64,000 nucleotides of DNA from Winogradskyella forsetii (GTDB lineage Bacteria; Bacteroidota; Bacteroidia; Flavobacteriales; Flavobacteriaceae). The notes below the pieces were generated by a model, which was not told the DNA's origin, did not search any database, and saw only the letters and a program-made list of their open reading frames with translations. Position 1 is the stretch's first letter. The number at the start of each line of letters is the position of its first letter. Below are positions 44,901 through 53,575 of the stretch, piece after piece. The position numbers were made by a program, and so were the translations under genes. The stretch lies in contig NZ_CP053348.1 in the NCBI RefSeq assembly GCF_013394595.1, forward strand, positions 2,444,001 to 2,508,000, written 5' to 3'.

Positions 44901-46394
44901 GGCCTTAAAATCGAACTTCTTTTGGTCTTCGGAAAAATCTGCTAACCCGTTGAAATCGAGTTGTAAATTAAGGTCCTCCGCCTTTACTATACCATTAAAA
45001 ATCTTATTCCCAAGCTTACCCGAAAGCATGATGTCTCTATACGTATAGCCGTTGTAATCTAAAACAAAAACCTCTCCTTTTACATTGGTTTTTAAATTAT
45101 CTATGGTAAATCCTTTGCCATCAACATCAAGATTTAGAGAGGTGGATTTAACCAGTGGGTCATCGATAAGTTCTCCTATATTAAATTCATCCAAAACCAC
45201 ATTTCCAACATAACTGGCATTATCGATGTTATCGATGTTAGTCAACAATAAATCTGAATTTATAAAGCCTAAATCCGTATCAATTTCAATATCAGCTTCA
45301 ACACGTTTTGCTGTTATATAAGATGTTCCTTGTATCTTGAAATTACCAACTTTAGAAATCAAACTTGGAATGGAATTTCCAAGTATTCTAGGTAAAAGCG
45401 CAGTTAAATCGTTATAATTTGAAGCGAGATTCTGAAACCTTCCACGCAACGCAAAACTGTCTTCTTCATTACTGAAAAGGTTTTTAAAAGTGATATCTCC
45501 AATAATTCTCGTATTATTAGAGGTACTCACATTAAGATTTTTAGCTTCCAGATTATTTAATGTTCCTGATAAATCAGCATTAAACGCTGCGTGTTGATTG
45601 GTCCCAAACTCATCAAAAAAAGCATTCAGTTCAGTCAAGGAAATATCGGAATCCCTAAAACTTGCCTCGACATTTACTTTGTCTTTAAAAAACTTTAAAT
45701 CTTCACGTTTATAGTTAAATCTTAAATTACCTTTTAATTCAGACAGTTCAGTTTTGATGTTAAGGTCGCCGAAATTCATGTGGTCGAGTGTGTATTCAAA
45801 ATTTGCCATTAAATTTTTGACCGCAATACCTCTACTATCCCTAAAGCTCAGTTTATTAATTCTACAACTGACTTCAGGACCATTGATTAGAAAATTGGTC
45901 GTGTTTGCATTTAGTCCAGTAAACTCAAAGATTTTTGGGGTTTCCAAATTTTCATCTATTAACCGGAAAATTCCACCCTCTATAGAAACATCGCTGGATG
46001 AAAACAGAAATTCACTTGGTCCCGTTCTTGGATTATCATCATCGAACTTGGCAACGAATACGTCTAAATTAGTATCTGTTTCGCCTTTGTAAGTCTTTAA
46101 ATTAAAAATGACATTTTGAAGGTCAATATCTCCAAAATTAAGTTTGCCATTGATAAGATTTTGAAAACTGATAATTGAGCTGTTTAACTCACTAGCACTA
46201 ATTAAGGTATCTTTTTTATAATCTCTAATCAGTATATCTTTGAGCTCTATATCTCCATTGAGCTGAAGACCAACACGACCAACATTGATGTCGGTTTTAA
46301 AATCTTCGTTAAGTCTATCCGTAACATATCTACCTAATTTGGTCTGTACTGCAGGAATGGATAAAACCAAAAATAAAATGAAAAACAAGAGCAA
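41982..46394 (-). CDS. tamB: Translocation and assembly module TamB-like protein
   Basis: 1470 residues. A hydrophobic N-terminal anchor (LLFFILFLVLSIPAVQTKLG) is followed by ~1,300 residues of repeated beta strands (AsmA/TamB type) and a C-terminal TamB domain (DUF490), then a lysine-rich end. TamB spans the periplasm and helps move proteins or lipids to the outer membrane. The start shown is TTG at 46394. The frame stays open upstream to 46460, encoding a basic segment (LKNFIKRILKIIGKIIGIIL) that looks like a real N-terminus but contains no ATG, GTG or TTG. tsaD is divergent. Confidence 0.9.
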   Translation of the reverse strand: MLLFFILFLVLSIPAVQTKLGRYVTDRLNEDFKTDINVGRVGLQLNGDIELKDILIRDYKKDTLISASELNSSIISFQNLINGKLNFGDIDLQNVIFNLKTYKGETDTNLDVFVAKFDDDNPRTGPSEFLFSSSDVSIEGGIFRLIDENLETPKIFEFTGLNANTTNFLINGPEVSCRINKLSFRDSRGIAVKNLMANFEYTLDHMNFGDLNIKTELSELKGNLRFNYKREDLKFFKDKVNVEASFRDSDISLTELNAFFDEFGTNQHAAFNADLSGTLNNLEAKNLNVSTSNNTRIIGDITFKNLFSNEEDSFALRGRFQNLASNYNDLTALLPRILGNSIPSLISKVGNFKIQGTSYITAKRVEADIEIDTDLGFINSDLLLTNIDNIDNASYVGNVVLDEFNIGELIDDPLVKSTSLNLDVDGKGFTIDNLKTNVKGEVFVLDYNGYTYRDIMLSGKLGNKIFNGIVKAEDLNLQLDFNGLADFSEDQKKFDFKANVGYANLSELNFVTRDSISEFRGLVTMSAKGTTLDNAIGTINIKNTTYKNQDESYSFQDFDIVSSFQDDERTIAINSPDIINGQITGQFKTKDILGLVENSVGSIYTNYIPNKVDEGQYIDFRFNIYSKIAAVFFKELILGKNTFIEGRIETDEKGFELTFNSPEIKFKDYFANNINVTIDNSNPLYNTYIEVDSLSAGIYNASQFSLINVTKRDTLLIKSEFKGGKNNADNFNLNLFYTIDESNHSVVGFRKSDVKFKGYEWLLNAQKDTLNKIRFDRKFKTFDIFPIKITQGDEEILVSGKVQDSTNKNFNVDFKDVQLVKITPRIDSLALKGVVNGKLDVVQNNGVYLPKSNVEISGLFVNDYDLGNLKANIEGNNSITNYNVDVTLVNDNLKSLDAKGTIDVSENNPQIDLDVTFEEFLLDPLNPLGEGVISNIRGLVSGYANVTGSLNKPAIYGELLLDRAGLSIPYLNVDYGFDFDSKVSLRGQQFIFNNVAMTDSKYFSNGNLNGFIAHDNFTDWKLGLELTTDRLLVLNTEESEDELYYGTGFISGRAEIKGPTDQLVIQVIDGRTEAGTEFFIPLNDAESFGDNTFIHFLSPEEKAARLKGEISNVIEVKGLELDFDLNVNQNAVIEIVIDKEAGSTIKGRGVGGLNFLINTNGTFNMWGDFVVYDGTYNFKYGGVVEKKFKVEQGGSIVWEGDPMDAELNLKAIYAADANPSVLLDNPINQSIDVEVEIHLTGKLEQPDPEFNFRFPNVSSTIKSELDYRLSSKDERDNQALMFLATGGFSSSLGGVNFTGTISERLTGIVNNLFGTNNGNLDVGIDFELGQDTPELQTNNKVGVTLQTKISDKILVNGKVGVPFGSASQTVISGDVQIDLLLNEDGTLRAKVFNRENSIRNFGEEIGYTQGAGLSYNVEFDSFKELLQIIFTGKNRKDIKSNKSKEKKKKDDEDLMPDYMTMKEKKSENKS

Positions 46395-46495
46395 TATGAT
46401 GCCTATTATTTTTCCTATTATTTTGAGTATCCGTTTGATAAAGTTTTTGAGTTTAAGAGTTTATGGTTTATGAGTTTAAATGCATGATTTCTTAG

Positions 46496-46503
46496 TACCT
46501 TTG
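46496..46503 (+). promoter_or_regulatory. Candidate -7 element of the tsaD promoter
   Basis: TACCTTTG matches TAnnTTTG exactly, 77 bp before the tsaD ATG. No clear TTG -33 element is seen at the expected spacing. Confidence 0.45.
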
Positions 46504-46579
46504 CCCTAACAATACGTTGTTAAATAAGGCATTGGACTTTAACTTGTAAAATTAACAATTATTGTACCGAATATCGACT

Positions 46580-47602
46580 ATGGAAAAAGAAAATATTTAT
46601 ATCCTCGGAATTGAGTCGTCTTGCGATGATACAAGCGCTGCTGTGCTATGTAATGACCAGATTTTAAGCAATGTTGTGGCCGATCAAAAAATACATGCAG
46701 CGTACGGCGGTGTTGTGCCAGAATTAGCTTCTCGTGCGCATCAACAAAATATTGTTCCTGTGGTGCATCAAGCCATTGAAAAAGCGGGTATTAAAAAGGA
46801 ACAATTAAGTGCTGTGGCTTTTACTCGTGGTCCAGGTTTAATGGGGTCTTTGTTAGTTGGCACCTCGTTTGCAAAATCATTGGCTTATGGTTTAGATATT
46901 CCTTTGATTGACGTCAACCATATGCAAGCGCATATTTTGGCGCATTTTATTGACGAAAAAGACCATAAAAAACCACCATTTCCTTTTTTAGCGATGACCA
47001 TTTCTGGTGGACACACGCAGATTGTAAAAGTGAGCAATTATTTTGAAATGGAGGTCATAGGTGAAACCATTGATGATGCTGTTGGCGAAGCTTATGATAA
47101 AAGTGGGAAAATACTAGGATTGGGCTATCCGGCTGGTCCAGAAATAGATAAACGAGCGCAATTGGGAAATCCGAAAGCCTATCAATTCACCAAACCAAAA
47201 GTTGAAGGTTTAAATTTTAGTTTTTCAGGATTAAAAACCAATATCCTTTATTTTGTTCAGCGTGAAGTAAAAGCCAACCCTAATTTTATCGACGCTAACC
47301 TAAACGATATCTGTGCTTCCATTCAATATACCATTATCGGTATTTTAATGGCGAAACTAAAACTGGCCGTTAAACAAACTGGAATAAAACATATCGCCAT
47401 TGGTGGAGGTGTTTCTGCAAATTCCGGAATTCGAAAAGCACTAAAAGATGCTGAACAAAAATTTGGATGGACGAGCTATATACCCAAATTTGAATATACT
47501 ACAGATAATGCGGCCATGATTGCTATTGTTGGGTATTTGAAATATTTGGAAGAGGATTTTTCTGATTTTGATGTAATGGCTACGGCTCGGTTGAAGTTGT
47601 AG
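46580..47602 (+). CDS. tsaD: tRNA N6-adenosine threonylcarbamoyltransferase
   Basis: 340 residues with the start at ATG 46580 (an in-frame TTG at 46562 is less likely, since MEKENIYILGIESSCDD matches the family start). ILGIESSCDDTSAA is the first phosphate loop; the metal-binding NHMQAHILAHF and the ATP-site AIGGGVSANSGIR, FTRGPGLMGSL and FSGLKTN are present. With TsaB/C/E it places threonylcarbamoyl on A37 of ANN-decoding tRNAs. It is essential in most bacteria. It is divergent from tamB and stands alone; an intergenic region with repeats follows. Confidence 0.97.
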   Translation: MEKENIYILGIESSCDDTSAAVLCNDQILSNVVADQKIHAAYGGVVPELASRAHQQNIVPVVHQAIEKAGIKKEQLSAVAFTRGPGLMGSLLVGTSFAKSLAYGLDIPLIDVNHMQAHILAHFIDEKDHKKPPFPFLAMTISGGHTQIVKVSNYFEMEVIGETIDDAVGEAYDKSGKILGLGYPAGPEIDKRAQLGNPKAYQFTKPKVEGLNFSFSGLKTNILYFVQREVKANPNFIDANLNDICASIQYTIIGILMAKLKLAVKQTGIKHIAIGGGVSANSGIRKALKDAEQKFGWTSYIPKFEYTTDNAAMIAIVGYLKYLEEDFSDFDVMATARLKL

Positions 47603-48073
47603 GGATTCAGTCGCAGGTTACAGATGCAGTATGCTCTTATTGCACATTTAGTTTTATATGAATCATTTTTTTCTCTCGCAGAGGCGCAAAGGCGCAAAGG
47701 AGCGCAAAGTGTAGAAAAGCAACATAACCGTGAAAATCTAAGTATTCTGTATCTGAATTAAGTTTCGTTTCAGTTATAGATTAGTTATAATTCGTGCTAT
47801 TTCCCTAAAAATCATGACAAACTGGGTCTTTATATATATGATCTAAACTATTTTTTTTACGCAATGATTTGTGATAATTCGTGAAATTAGTGTCTTTTTT
47901 TTCCGTGTAATTCGTGTGATCCCAGTCGAAATTCATCAAAAAATCAATCACAATCCAAATCCTATTTCAAAATTGTTAAAACAAATGTTAACATCCTTTC
48001 AAACCTTCACTTCCATCATATCTTAAAATTTAGTTGTTTTGTACTACCCTAAATCAAACTAAATTAACTACAC
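47603..48073. other. Repeat-rich intergenic region
   Basis: 471 bp without a gene. It holds a GCAGAGGCGCAAAGGCGCAAAG-like element (two GGCGCAAA units plus GAGCGCAAAG, 47677-47709), and an AATTCGTGAAATTAGTGTC-type element with a second ATTCGTGTG unit (47870-47920) related to the 17-bp repeats around nudK. A CAGT-like stretch lies at 47606-47635. The promoter of the parvulin gene must be near the right end. Confidence 0.6.
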
Positions 48074-48697
48074 ATGAAACATTTATTTACACTTTTACTT
48101 TTTTTACCATTATTTGGTTTTTCACAAATGGCTTTGGAACAACAATTAGACTCCATTTCTACGCCTGATGAGGCAACCATATTCTTAAAAGAGAACAAAC
48201 CCAAACAAGGCAAACTGTTCACATTCAATAAAGAAAAACATAAAACCAGATTGGCCAACGATTTATTCAGTATGTCAAAAGGTGGGAAAAAAGTCATTAG
48301 AACTGATTTTAAGAAGACCTTTTACAAGGTCATCGATAAGGCTGAAGTGGACTACATCAAATTCAGTATTATAATATTCGATGCTTCGGACGACCAGGCA
48401 CTATCTAAACGAGACAAAGTACTTTCACAATACAACCAAGGTTACCGGTTTAAGGACTTAGCCAAGCATAACTCTATAGATCGCACGGCTAAAAAAGGTG
48501 GTGACACAGGTTGGATTAAAGCTGGAGATATGTCTAAGGCATTTGACGACATTGCTTTTGCGGAAAACCATGACATTGACGCTATTTTTCCGATTGATGA
48601 TTTAGAAAATCAAAAATACTACCTCGTTATTAAAACTGAAAACAGAACGCCTATTGAGGAAATTACGGTTTTAAAATTTTCTGAAAATATTGAGTAA
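48074..48697 (+). CDS. Peptidylprolyl isomerase, parvulin-like
   Basis: 207 residues with a Sec signal peptide (MKHLFTLLLFLPLFGFSQ). The C-terminal half is a parvulin domain: VLSQYNQGYRFKDLAKHNSI, KKGGDTGWIKAGDMSKAFDD and IDAIFPIDDLENQKYYLVI correspond to the PpiC core. Such proteins help fold or export proteins in the periplasm. It overlaps the start of rsmE by one base, so the genes are translationally coupled although not functionally related in an obvious way. Confidence 0.88.
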   Translation: MKHLFTLLLFLPLFGFSQMALEQQLDSISTPDEATIFLKENKPKQGKLFTFNKEKHKTRLANDLFSMSKGGKKVIRTDFKKTFYKVIDKAEVDYIKFSIIIFDASDDQALSKRDKVLSQYNQGYRFKDLAKHNSIDRTAKKGGDTGWIKAGDMSKAFDDIAFAENHDIDAIFPIDDLENQKYYLVIKTENRTPIEEITVLKFSENIE

Positions 48698-49401
48698 TGC
48701 AATTATTCTATAATCCAAATATTTCTGAGACTACGACGAGTTTTAATTTCAATAAGGAAGAAAGCCGACACATCGCTAAAGTTTTAAGAAAAAAGGCAGG
48801 AGACGTTTTGCATATTACAAATGGAAAAGGCTGGCTTTTTACAGCCGAAATTACATTGGCAGAACAAAAGAATTGTAGGGTTTCCATTACCTCAAAAAGC
48901 TTTCAGCCTAAACGCAATTTCAATTTGCATTTAGCGGTTGCGCCAACAAAAATGAATGATAGATACGAGTGGTTTTTAGAAAAAGCAACGGAAATCGGTA
49001 TTGAGACCATCACACCTATTATTTGCGAAAATAGCGAACGTAAAGTGGTAAAGACGGAACGTTTTGAAAAAATCATTCAGTCTGCCATGAAACAATCGTT
49101 GCAATACTATTTACCAAATCTAAATACACCAATTGCTTTTAAAGATTTTATTAATCAAGATTTTGAAGGTCAAATTTTCATTGCCCATTGCGAAGAAACC
49201 GATAAGAAATCCTTAAAATCGGAGTTAAAGTCGGCAACCGATTGTACTATTTTAATTGGCCCTGAAGGCGATTTTAGCGTTAAAGAAATCGAAATGGCAT
49301 TGGCGAATAACTTTATTCCTGTAACTTTGGGTGAGACACGCTTAAGAACTGAAACTGCAGCCATTGCTGCTTGTCATTCTGTGGCGCTTAATAATGAATA
49401 A
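48697..49401 (+). CDS. rsmE: 16S rRNA (uracil-1498-N3) methyltransferase
   Basis: 234 residues. An N-terminal PUA-like domain (KEESRHIAKVLRKKAGDVL) is followed by the SPOUT domain with LAVAPTKMNDRYEWFLEKAT, GIETITPIICENSER and the SAM-binding knot LIGPEGDFSVKEIEMAL and TLGETRLRTETAAIAAC. It methylates U1498 of 16S rRNA. The start shares a base with the stop of the parvulin gene, and its end overlaps the next gene. Confidence 0.95.
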   Translation: MQLFYNPNISETTTSFNFNKEESRHIAKVLRKKAGDVLHITNGKGWLFTAEITLAEQKNCRVSITSKSFQPKRNFNLHLAVAPTKMNDRYEWFLEKATEIGIETITPIICENSERKVVKTERFEKIIQSAMKQSLQYYLPNLNTPIAFKDFINQDFEGQIFIAHCEETDKKSLKSELKSATDCTILIGPEGDFSVKEIEMALANNFIPVTLGETRLRTETAAIAACHSVALNNE

Positions 49402-50044
49402 AATGAAACGCTTTTTTACTTTATATTTTACATTTTTCACGGTCTTCCTTTTTTCCCAAGACGTTGCCATTTTGAAATACAAAGGTGGTGGCGATTGGTA
49501 CAGTAACCCAACAGCTTTGCCAAATTTGGTAAAATACTGCAATGATAATATTGACACCAATATTAATGAAAGCATTCAAACGGTTGAAGTGGGTAGCACA
49601 GATATTTTTCAATTTCCTTTGTTGCATATGACGGGTCATGGCAATGTATTCTTCAGCGATGATGATGCCGAAAACTTAAGGAATTACCTTATCTCAGGAG
49701 GATTTCTTCATATTGATGACAATTACGGAATGGAACCTTACATAACCAAAGAACTCAAAAAAGTATTTCCGAATAGTGATTTGGTTGAAATTCCAAAAGA
49801 CCATAAAATATTCAGTTCGGCTTACGAATTTTCAAACGGTTTACCAAAAATCCATGAACATGATGGCAAAGCGCCACAGGCTTTCGGTATTTTTTATGAG
49901 AGTAGATTGGTGCTGTTATTTACATTTGAAAGCGATTTAGGCGATGGCTGGGAAGACCAAGAAGTGCATAACGATCCCGAGGATGTGAGGGAAAAAGCTT
50001 TAAAGATGGGCGCTAATATTGTGAAGTATGCTTTTGAAAACTAA
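49394..50044 (+). CDS. DUF4159 family exported protein
   Basis: 216 residues from ATG 49394; the ATG at 49403 is an alternative (213 residues). A signal peptide (MKRFFTLYFTFFTVFLFSQ) precedes the domain containing LKYKGGGDWYSNPTALPNL, FLHIDDNYGMEPYITKELKK and IFYESRLVLLFTFESDLGDG, the usual DUF4159 pattern. No enzymatic role is established. It is third in the parvulin-rsmE unit, overlapping rsmE by 8 bp. Confidence 0.85.
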   Translation: MNKMKRFFTLYFTFFTVFLFSQDVAILKYKGGGDWYSNPTALPNLVKYCNDNIDTNINESIQTVEVGSTDIFQFPLLHMTGHGNVFFSDDDAENLRNYLISGGFLHIDDNYGMEPYITKELKKVFPNSDLVEIPKDHKIFSSAYEFSNGLPKIHEHDGKAPQAFGIFYESRLVLLFTFESDLGDGWEDQEVHNDPEDVREKALKMGANIVKYAFEN

Positions 50045-50093
50045 TTTTTCTTAGAATCAAGATAAAAGAGCCAAGAGCAAAGACCAAAAAGAA

Positions 50094-50426
50094 ATGAAAT
50101 TAAGTTACCGTTGCGAATCGTGCAAAAAAGATAATATTATTAAAACCAAAGCTTCAGATAGACATGGCTTATTAATGGAAATGGGTAAAAATGAATTTAA
50201 CGAACGATGTAATCATTGTGGACACTTTACCAAAAAACATATTAATAGATTATATGCTGAAGATGACTATACCTTAGTTTTTGTTGGTATTGGTATGGCC
50301 ATAATAGCTACAGCATTATTATGGAATCTTGGGTTACTTTCTACCCTAACTTTTGGAATTCCGATATGGTTTTGGATGGAAATGAAAAAGAAATCAAGTG
50401 CCTTTAACAGAACTATGGTCAAGTAG
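50094..50426 (+). CDS. Small zinc-ribbon-like membrane protein
   Basis: 110 residues. Two cysteine pairs, CESC (near 7) and CNHCGHF (near 41), suggest a zinc ribbon, followed by a two-helix hydrophobic region (FVGIGMAIIATALLWNLGLL and STLTFGIPIWFWM). No family is recognised. Preceded by a short dispersed repeat fragment and followed 2 bp later by another tiny gene. Confidence 0.6.
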   Translation: MKLSYRCESCKKDNIIKTKASDRHGLLMEMGKNEFNERCNHCGHFTKKHINRLYAEDDYTLVFVGIGMAIIATALLWNLGLLSTLTFGIPIWFWMEMKKKSSAFNRTMVK

Positions 50427-50428
50427 AA

Positions 50429-50614
50429 ATGAAGAAATTTTCACTAAAATATAAAATCGTAGCTTTATTATTAGTTTTGGCTTTTACTTTTCAAACTATG
50501 GAATCAATAAATAGTCATACTTACAAAATTGGAGTTGACAGTTACCATTATTATTATTCATGTTTTGGTCCAATACCTACTCATTTGGCATGGACTTGCA
50601 AATCACAACACTAA
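50429..50614 (+). CDS. Small hypothetical exported or membrane peptide
   Basis: 61 residues. The N-terminus (KKFSLKYKIVALLLVLAFTF) is a signal peptide or anchor; the remainder contains HYYYSCFGPIPTHLAWTC with two cysteines. Nothing recognisable. It is only 2 bp after the zinc-ribbon-like gene, which supports translation. Confidence 0.5.
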   Translation: MKKFSLKYKIVALLLVLAFTFQTMESINSHTYKIGVDSYHYYYSCFGPIPTHLAWTCKSQH

Positions 50615-50645
50615 AGCAATAATTTATAATAGTTTTCACTTCATT

Positions 50646-50663
50646 CTTCGTGCTTCCAACTTC
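50646..50663. repeat. 18-bp dispersed repeat
   Basis: CTTCGTGCTTCCAACTTC is the exact reverse complement of 20548-20565. It contains the GTG at 50650 that could be mistaken for the start of the next gene. Confidence 0.7.
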
Positions 50664-50670
50664 AGGCTTT

Positions 50671-51174
50671 ATGCAACTCAACCACTACAATTCCAACTTC
50701 AAAAAACAGAAACATCCAATCAAAATAGTTTGCGATAACATAACTAATGCACCAAATATTGGAAGCTTGTTTAGAATTGCAGATGCTTTTAATATTGAAG
50801 AACTCATATTTTGTGGGTCTGATATTTCATTAGGAAAGCGAATGACAAAAACATCGCGCTCTACTGAGAAGTATGTCAATCACAGTATAAACGAAGTTAT
50901 TGAAACGCAAATTCAAAATTTAAAATCCAAAAATTATTATCTAATTGCTTTAGAGATTACAGAGAATAGTCAGGCTCTATCCGAATTTAAATTACAAACA
51001 AAACGACCAATTGCACTCATCTTAGGCGATGAAAACTTTGGAGTTTCCGAAACCATTTTAGAACAAGTGGATGCCATAGTCCATATCAATATGTTTGGAA
51101 ACAATAGCAGTATGAATGTGGTGCAAGCTACAAGTATTGCACTTTATGAAATAACTAAGCAACTTAATTCTTAA
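50671..51174 (+). CDS. TrmH/SpoU family RNA methyltransferase
   Basis: 167 residues from the ATG at 50671; the earlier GTG at 50650 lies in a dispersed repeat and is rejected. NITNAPNIGSLFRIADAF, LILGDENFGVSE and MFGNNSSMNVVQATSIALYE are the three SpoU motifs, with the Asn/Arg of motif 1 and the knot of motif 3. Members 2'-O-methylate ribose in tRNA or rRNA. It has only the catalytic domain, so the RNA target cannot be assigned. Confidence 0.9.
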   Translation: MQLNHYNSNFKKQKHPIKIVCDNITNAPNIGSLFRIADAFNIEELIFCGSDISLGKRMTKTSRSTEKYVNHSINEVIETQIQNLKSKNYYLIALEITENSQALSEFKLQTKRPIALILGDENFGVSETILEQVDAIVHINMFGNNSSMNVVQATSIALYEITKQLNS

Positions 51175-51183
51175 ATTTTATTT

Positions 51184-51263
51184 TCCTGCAAGTTTCCAAA
51201 AACCTTATAAGTTTAGTTATTTCAAATTATACCTACAAGGTCTCAAAGACCTCGCAGGATTTT
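51184..51263. repeat. Two CCTGCAAGG-type palindromic repeats
   Basis: CCTGCAAGTTTCCAAAAACC followed by TTATAAG, then ACCTACAAGGTCTCAAAGAC followed by CTCGCAGG. It fills most of the gap between the TrmH and transporter genes. Confidence 0.6.
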
Positions 51264-51300
51264 AACCATTTTATTTCTCATCTTTAACTATATTTATCGC

Positions 51301-52389
51301 ATGAACTCAAAAATTATAGCCAACGGAATCTTAAGAGCATTGGGAGTGATACTTGCCGCTGCTTTAGTGCTATATTTTCTTTATAAAATTCAATCCGTCA
51401 TTGTTTACATTGCAGTGGCTGCAGTTATATCATTGATCGGGCGACCGATTACCTTGTTTTTCAGACAGAAACTGAAATTTAGTAATACCATTGCAGTTGT
51501 CGTTACCATGATTCTGCTTTTAGGGCTTTTAGTGGGTTTAGTAGGTCTTTTTATTCCCTTAATTGTAGAACAAGGTCATAATTTGGCATTATTGAATATT
51601 GAGCAATTACAGAGCAATATCGAAAATCTCTACAATCAAATTGTTACCTATTTTGAGTTGAATCATATTGATGTTGAACAGTCCATAAAAGATTCCAACT
51701 TACTTTCTAAATTAGATTTTGCGATTATTCCAAACGTTTTGAACAGCTTTATAAGTGGTTTGGGCAGCTTTAGTATCGGCTTATTTTCAGTACTTTTTAT
51801 TTCATTTTTCTTTTTAAAAGACAGTAAATTGTTTGAAGATGGTATTATGACATTTGTGCCAAGCGGAAATGAAGAACGTTCTAAACGTTCTATTACAGCT
51901 ATAAAAGATTTATTATCGCGCTATTTTGTTGGGCTAATACTTCAAATTTTAATCCTATTTGTTATTTATACCATTGTACTCTTGGTTTTCGGAATTGATA
52001 ATGCTATTGTCATTGCCTTTTTATGTGCGCTTCTCAATTTGGTACCTTATGTTGGGCCTTTGGTTAGTGGATTTTTAATGTTGCTTTTAAGTATGTCTAG
52101 TAATTTAGGCGAGAGTTTTAGCGAGGTTATTTTACCAAAAACCACTTATGTAATGATTGGCTTTATCATCGCCCAATTAGTCGATAATTTCTTTAGTCAA
52201 CCCTATATTTTTTCCAAAAGTGTAAAATCACATCCTTTAGAAATTTTCTTGGTGATCATCATTGCAGGTATTTTATTTGGTGTTGTAGGAATGATTGTAG
52301 CCATACCGACTTATACTGCGATAAAAGTTATTTTGAAGGAATTTTTATCGGATTACAATGTCGTTCAGAAACTGACCAAAGACTTATAG
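51301..52389 (+). CDS. AI-2E family transporter
   Basis: 362 residues with about eight transmembrane helices. VAAVISLIGRPITLFFRQKL in the N-terminal part and the C-terminal block from LCALLNLVPYVGPLVSGFLM to SHPLEIFLVIIIAGILFG are the family hallmarks. Members include the TqsA AI-2 exporter and sodium/proton antiporters, so the transported species is not known. The next gene follows after 7 bp. Confidence 0.92.
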   Translation: MNSKIIANGILRALGVILAAALVLYFLYKIQSVIVYIAVAAVISLIGRPITLFFRQKLKFSNTIAVVVTMILLLGLLVGLVGLFIPLIVEQGHNLALLNIEQLQSNIENLYNQIVTYFELNHIDVEQSIKDSNLLSKLDFAIIPNVLNSFISGLGSFSIGLFSVLFISFFFLKDSKLFEDGIMTFVPSGNEERSKRSITAIKDLLSRYFVGLILQILILFVIYTIVLLVFGIDNAIVIAFLCALLNLVPYVGPLVSGFLMLLLSMSSNLGESFSEVILPKTTYVMIGFIIAQLVDNFFSQPYIFSKSVKSHPLEIFLVIIIAGILFGVVGMIVAIPTYTAIKVILKEFLSDYNVVQKLTKDL

Positions 52390-52396
52390 TTTCAAT

Positions 52397-53575
52397 TTGA
52401 ATACAAAGTTACTACATAAGGAAATTCAAGAATTTATAAACCATAATTTAAATTCAGATCTATCAGCATTAGTATTGAATGGCATTCCGTTTGAAAGTGT
52501 AGACACTAAGTTAATCGTTGAACAAATCGAAGCCAAAAAACGAAGCCAAAAAAAACTACCCACTTGGTTTAATGCCAACCATATTTACTTTCCCAATAAA
52601 CTGAACATTGAACAAACCTCCTCTGAAACAACGGCTGATTATAAAGCCTCACTGATTTCAGGACAACATATAATTGACCTCACTGGAGGATTTGGAGTCG
52701 ATGCGTTTTACTTCTCAAAACAAGTCAAAAACGTTACGCATTGTGAAATCAATGCTGAGCTTTCAAAAATTGTCAAACATAATTTTGAAGTATTACAAGT
52801 TCCAAACATCACCTGTTTAAACGAAAACGGCATTGAAGCCTTAAAACGAATTGACCAATCATTCGATTGGATTTATATCGATCCATCACGCCGTGATGAT
52901 TCTAAACAAAAAGTGTTTTTATTAGCCGACTGCGAACCCAATATAAAAACATATCAAAATTTATTCCTGAAATATGCCAAGAATGTGATGATAAAAACGT
53001 CGCCATTACTGGATTTATCAGCAACACTTTCAGACTTGAAAAATATTAAGGAAATTAATATCGTTGCAGTTAACAATGAAGTAAAAGAATTATTGTGGAT
53101 TTTGGAACGTGATTTTGAAAATGAGGTACTGGTAAAAACCGCAAATCTACAAAAGTTGAATTCGCAGTATTTTGAATTCAATTTCCATGAAGAATCAAAA
53201 GCAATAGCCAATTATAGTGAACCACTCACCTACTTGTACGAACCAAATGCGGCAATTTTAAAATCAGGAAGTTTTAATTCCATTAGTGATATCTTGAAGG
53301 TCGATAAACTTCACAAACACTCTCATCTTTATACGTCTGAATCGTTGTTGGATTTTCCTGGAAGACGATTCAAAATTGAAAAGGTATTGGCTTTCAACAA
53401 AAAAGCTTTTTCCAAAGAAAAAATTACAAAGGCTAATATCACCACCCGTAATTTTCCATTAGCAGTTAATGATATTCGTAAAAAACTGAAGGTAAAGGAT
53501 GGCGGTTCGGTTTACCTTTTTTTTACCACAAACCTAAATGATGAAAAAATAATTGTGATCTGCTCAAAAATCTAA
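52397..53575 (+). CDS. Class I SAM-dependent methyltransferase with THUMP-like C-terminus
   Basis: 392 residues, beginning with TTG at 52397 because no ATG or GTG fits. A SAM-binding motif I, ISGQHIIDLTGGFGVDAFYF, lies near residue 88; motif IV is WIYIDPSRRD. The DPSRRD motif indicates a nucleic-acid or similar base methyltransferase. The C-terminal region (PLTYLYEPNAAILKSGSFNS, FPGRRFKIEKV) resembles the PG1098-type ferredoxin/THUMP-like part found in Bacteroidota. The substrate is unproven, probably RNA. Its stop overlaps the convergent pdeM stop by 4 bp. Confidence 0.85.
   Translation: MNTKLLHKEIQEFINHNLNSDLSALVLNGIPFESVDTKLIVEQIEAKKRSQKKLPTWFNANHIYFPNKLNIEQTSSETTADYKASLISGQHIIDLTGGFGVDAFYFSKQVKNVTHCEINAELSKIVKHNFEVLQVPNITCLNENGIEALKRIDQSFDWIYIDPSRRDDSKQKVFLLADCEPNIKTYQNLFLKYAKNVMIKTSPLLDLSATLSDLKNIKEINIVAVNNEVKELLWILERDFENEVLVKTANLQKLNSQYFEFNFHEESKAIANYSEPLTYLYEPNAAILKSGSFNSISDILKVDKLHKHSHLYTSESLLDFPGRRFKIEKVLAFNKKAFSKEKITKANITTRNFPLAVNDIRKKLKVKDGGSVYLFFTTNLNDEKIIVICSKI

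Noticed and set aside
50650-50670. GTG start for the TrmH-type gene
   Set aside because: It lies inside an 18-bp dispersed repeat, and the SpoU fold begins after the ATG at 50671.
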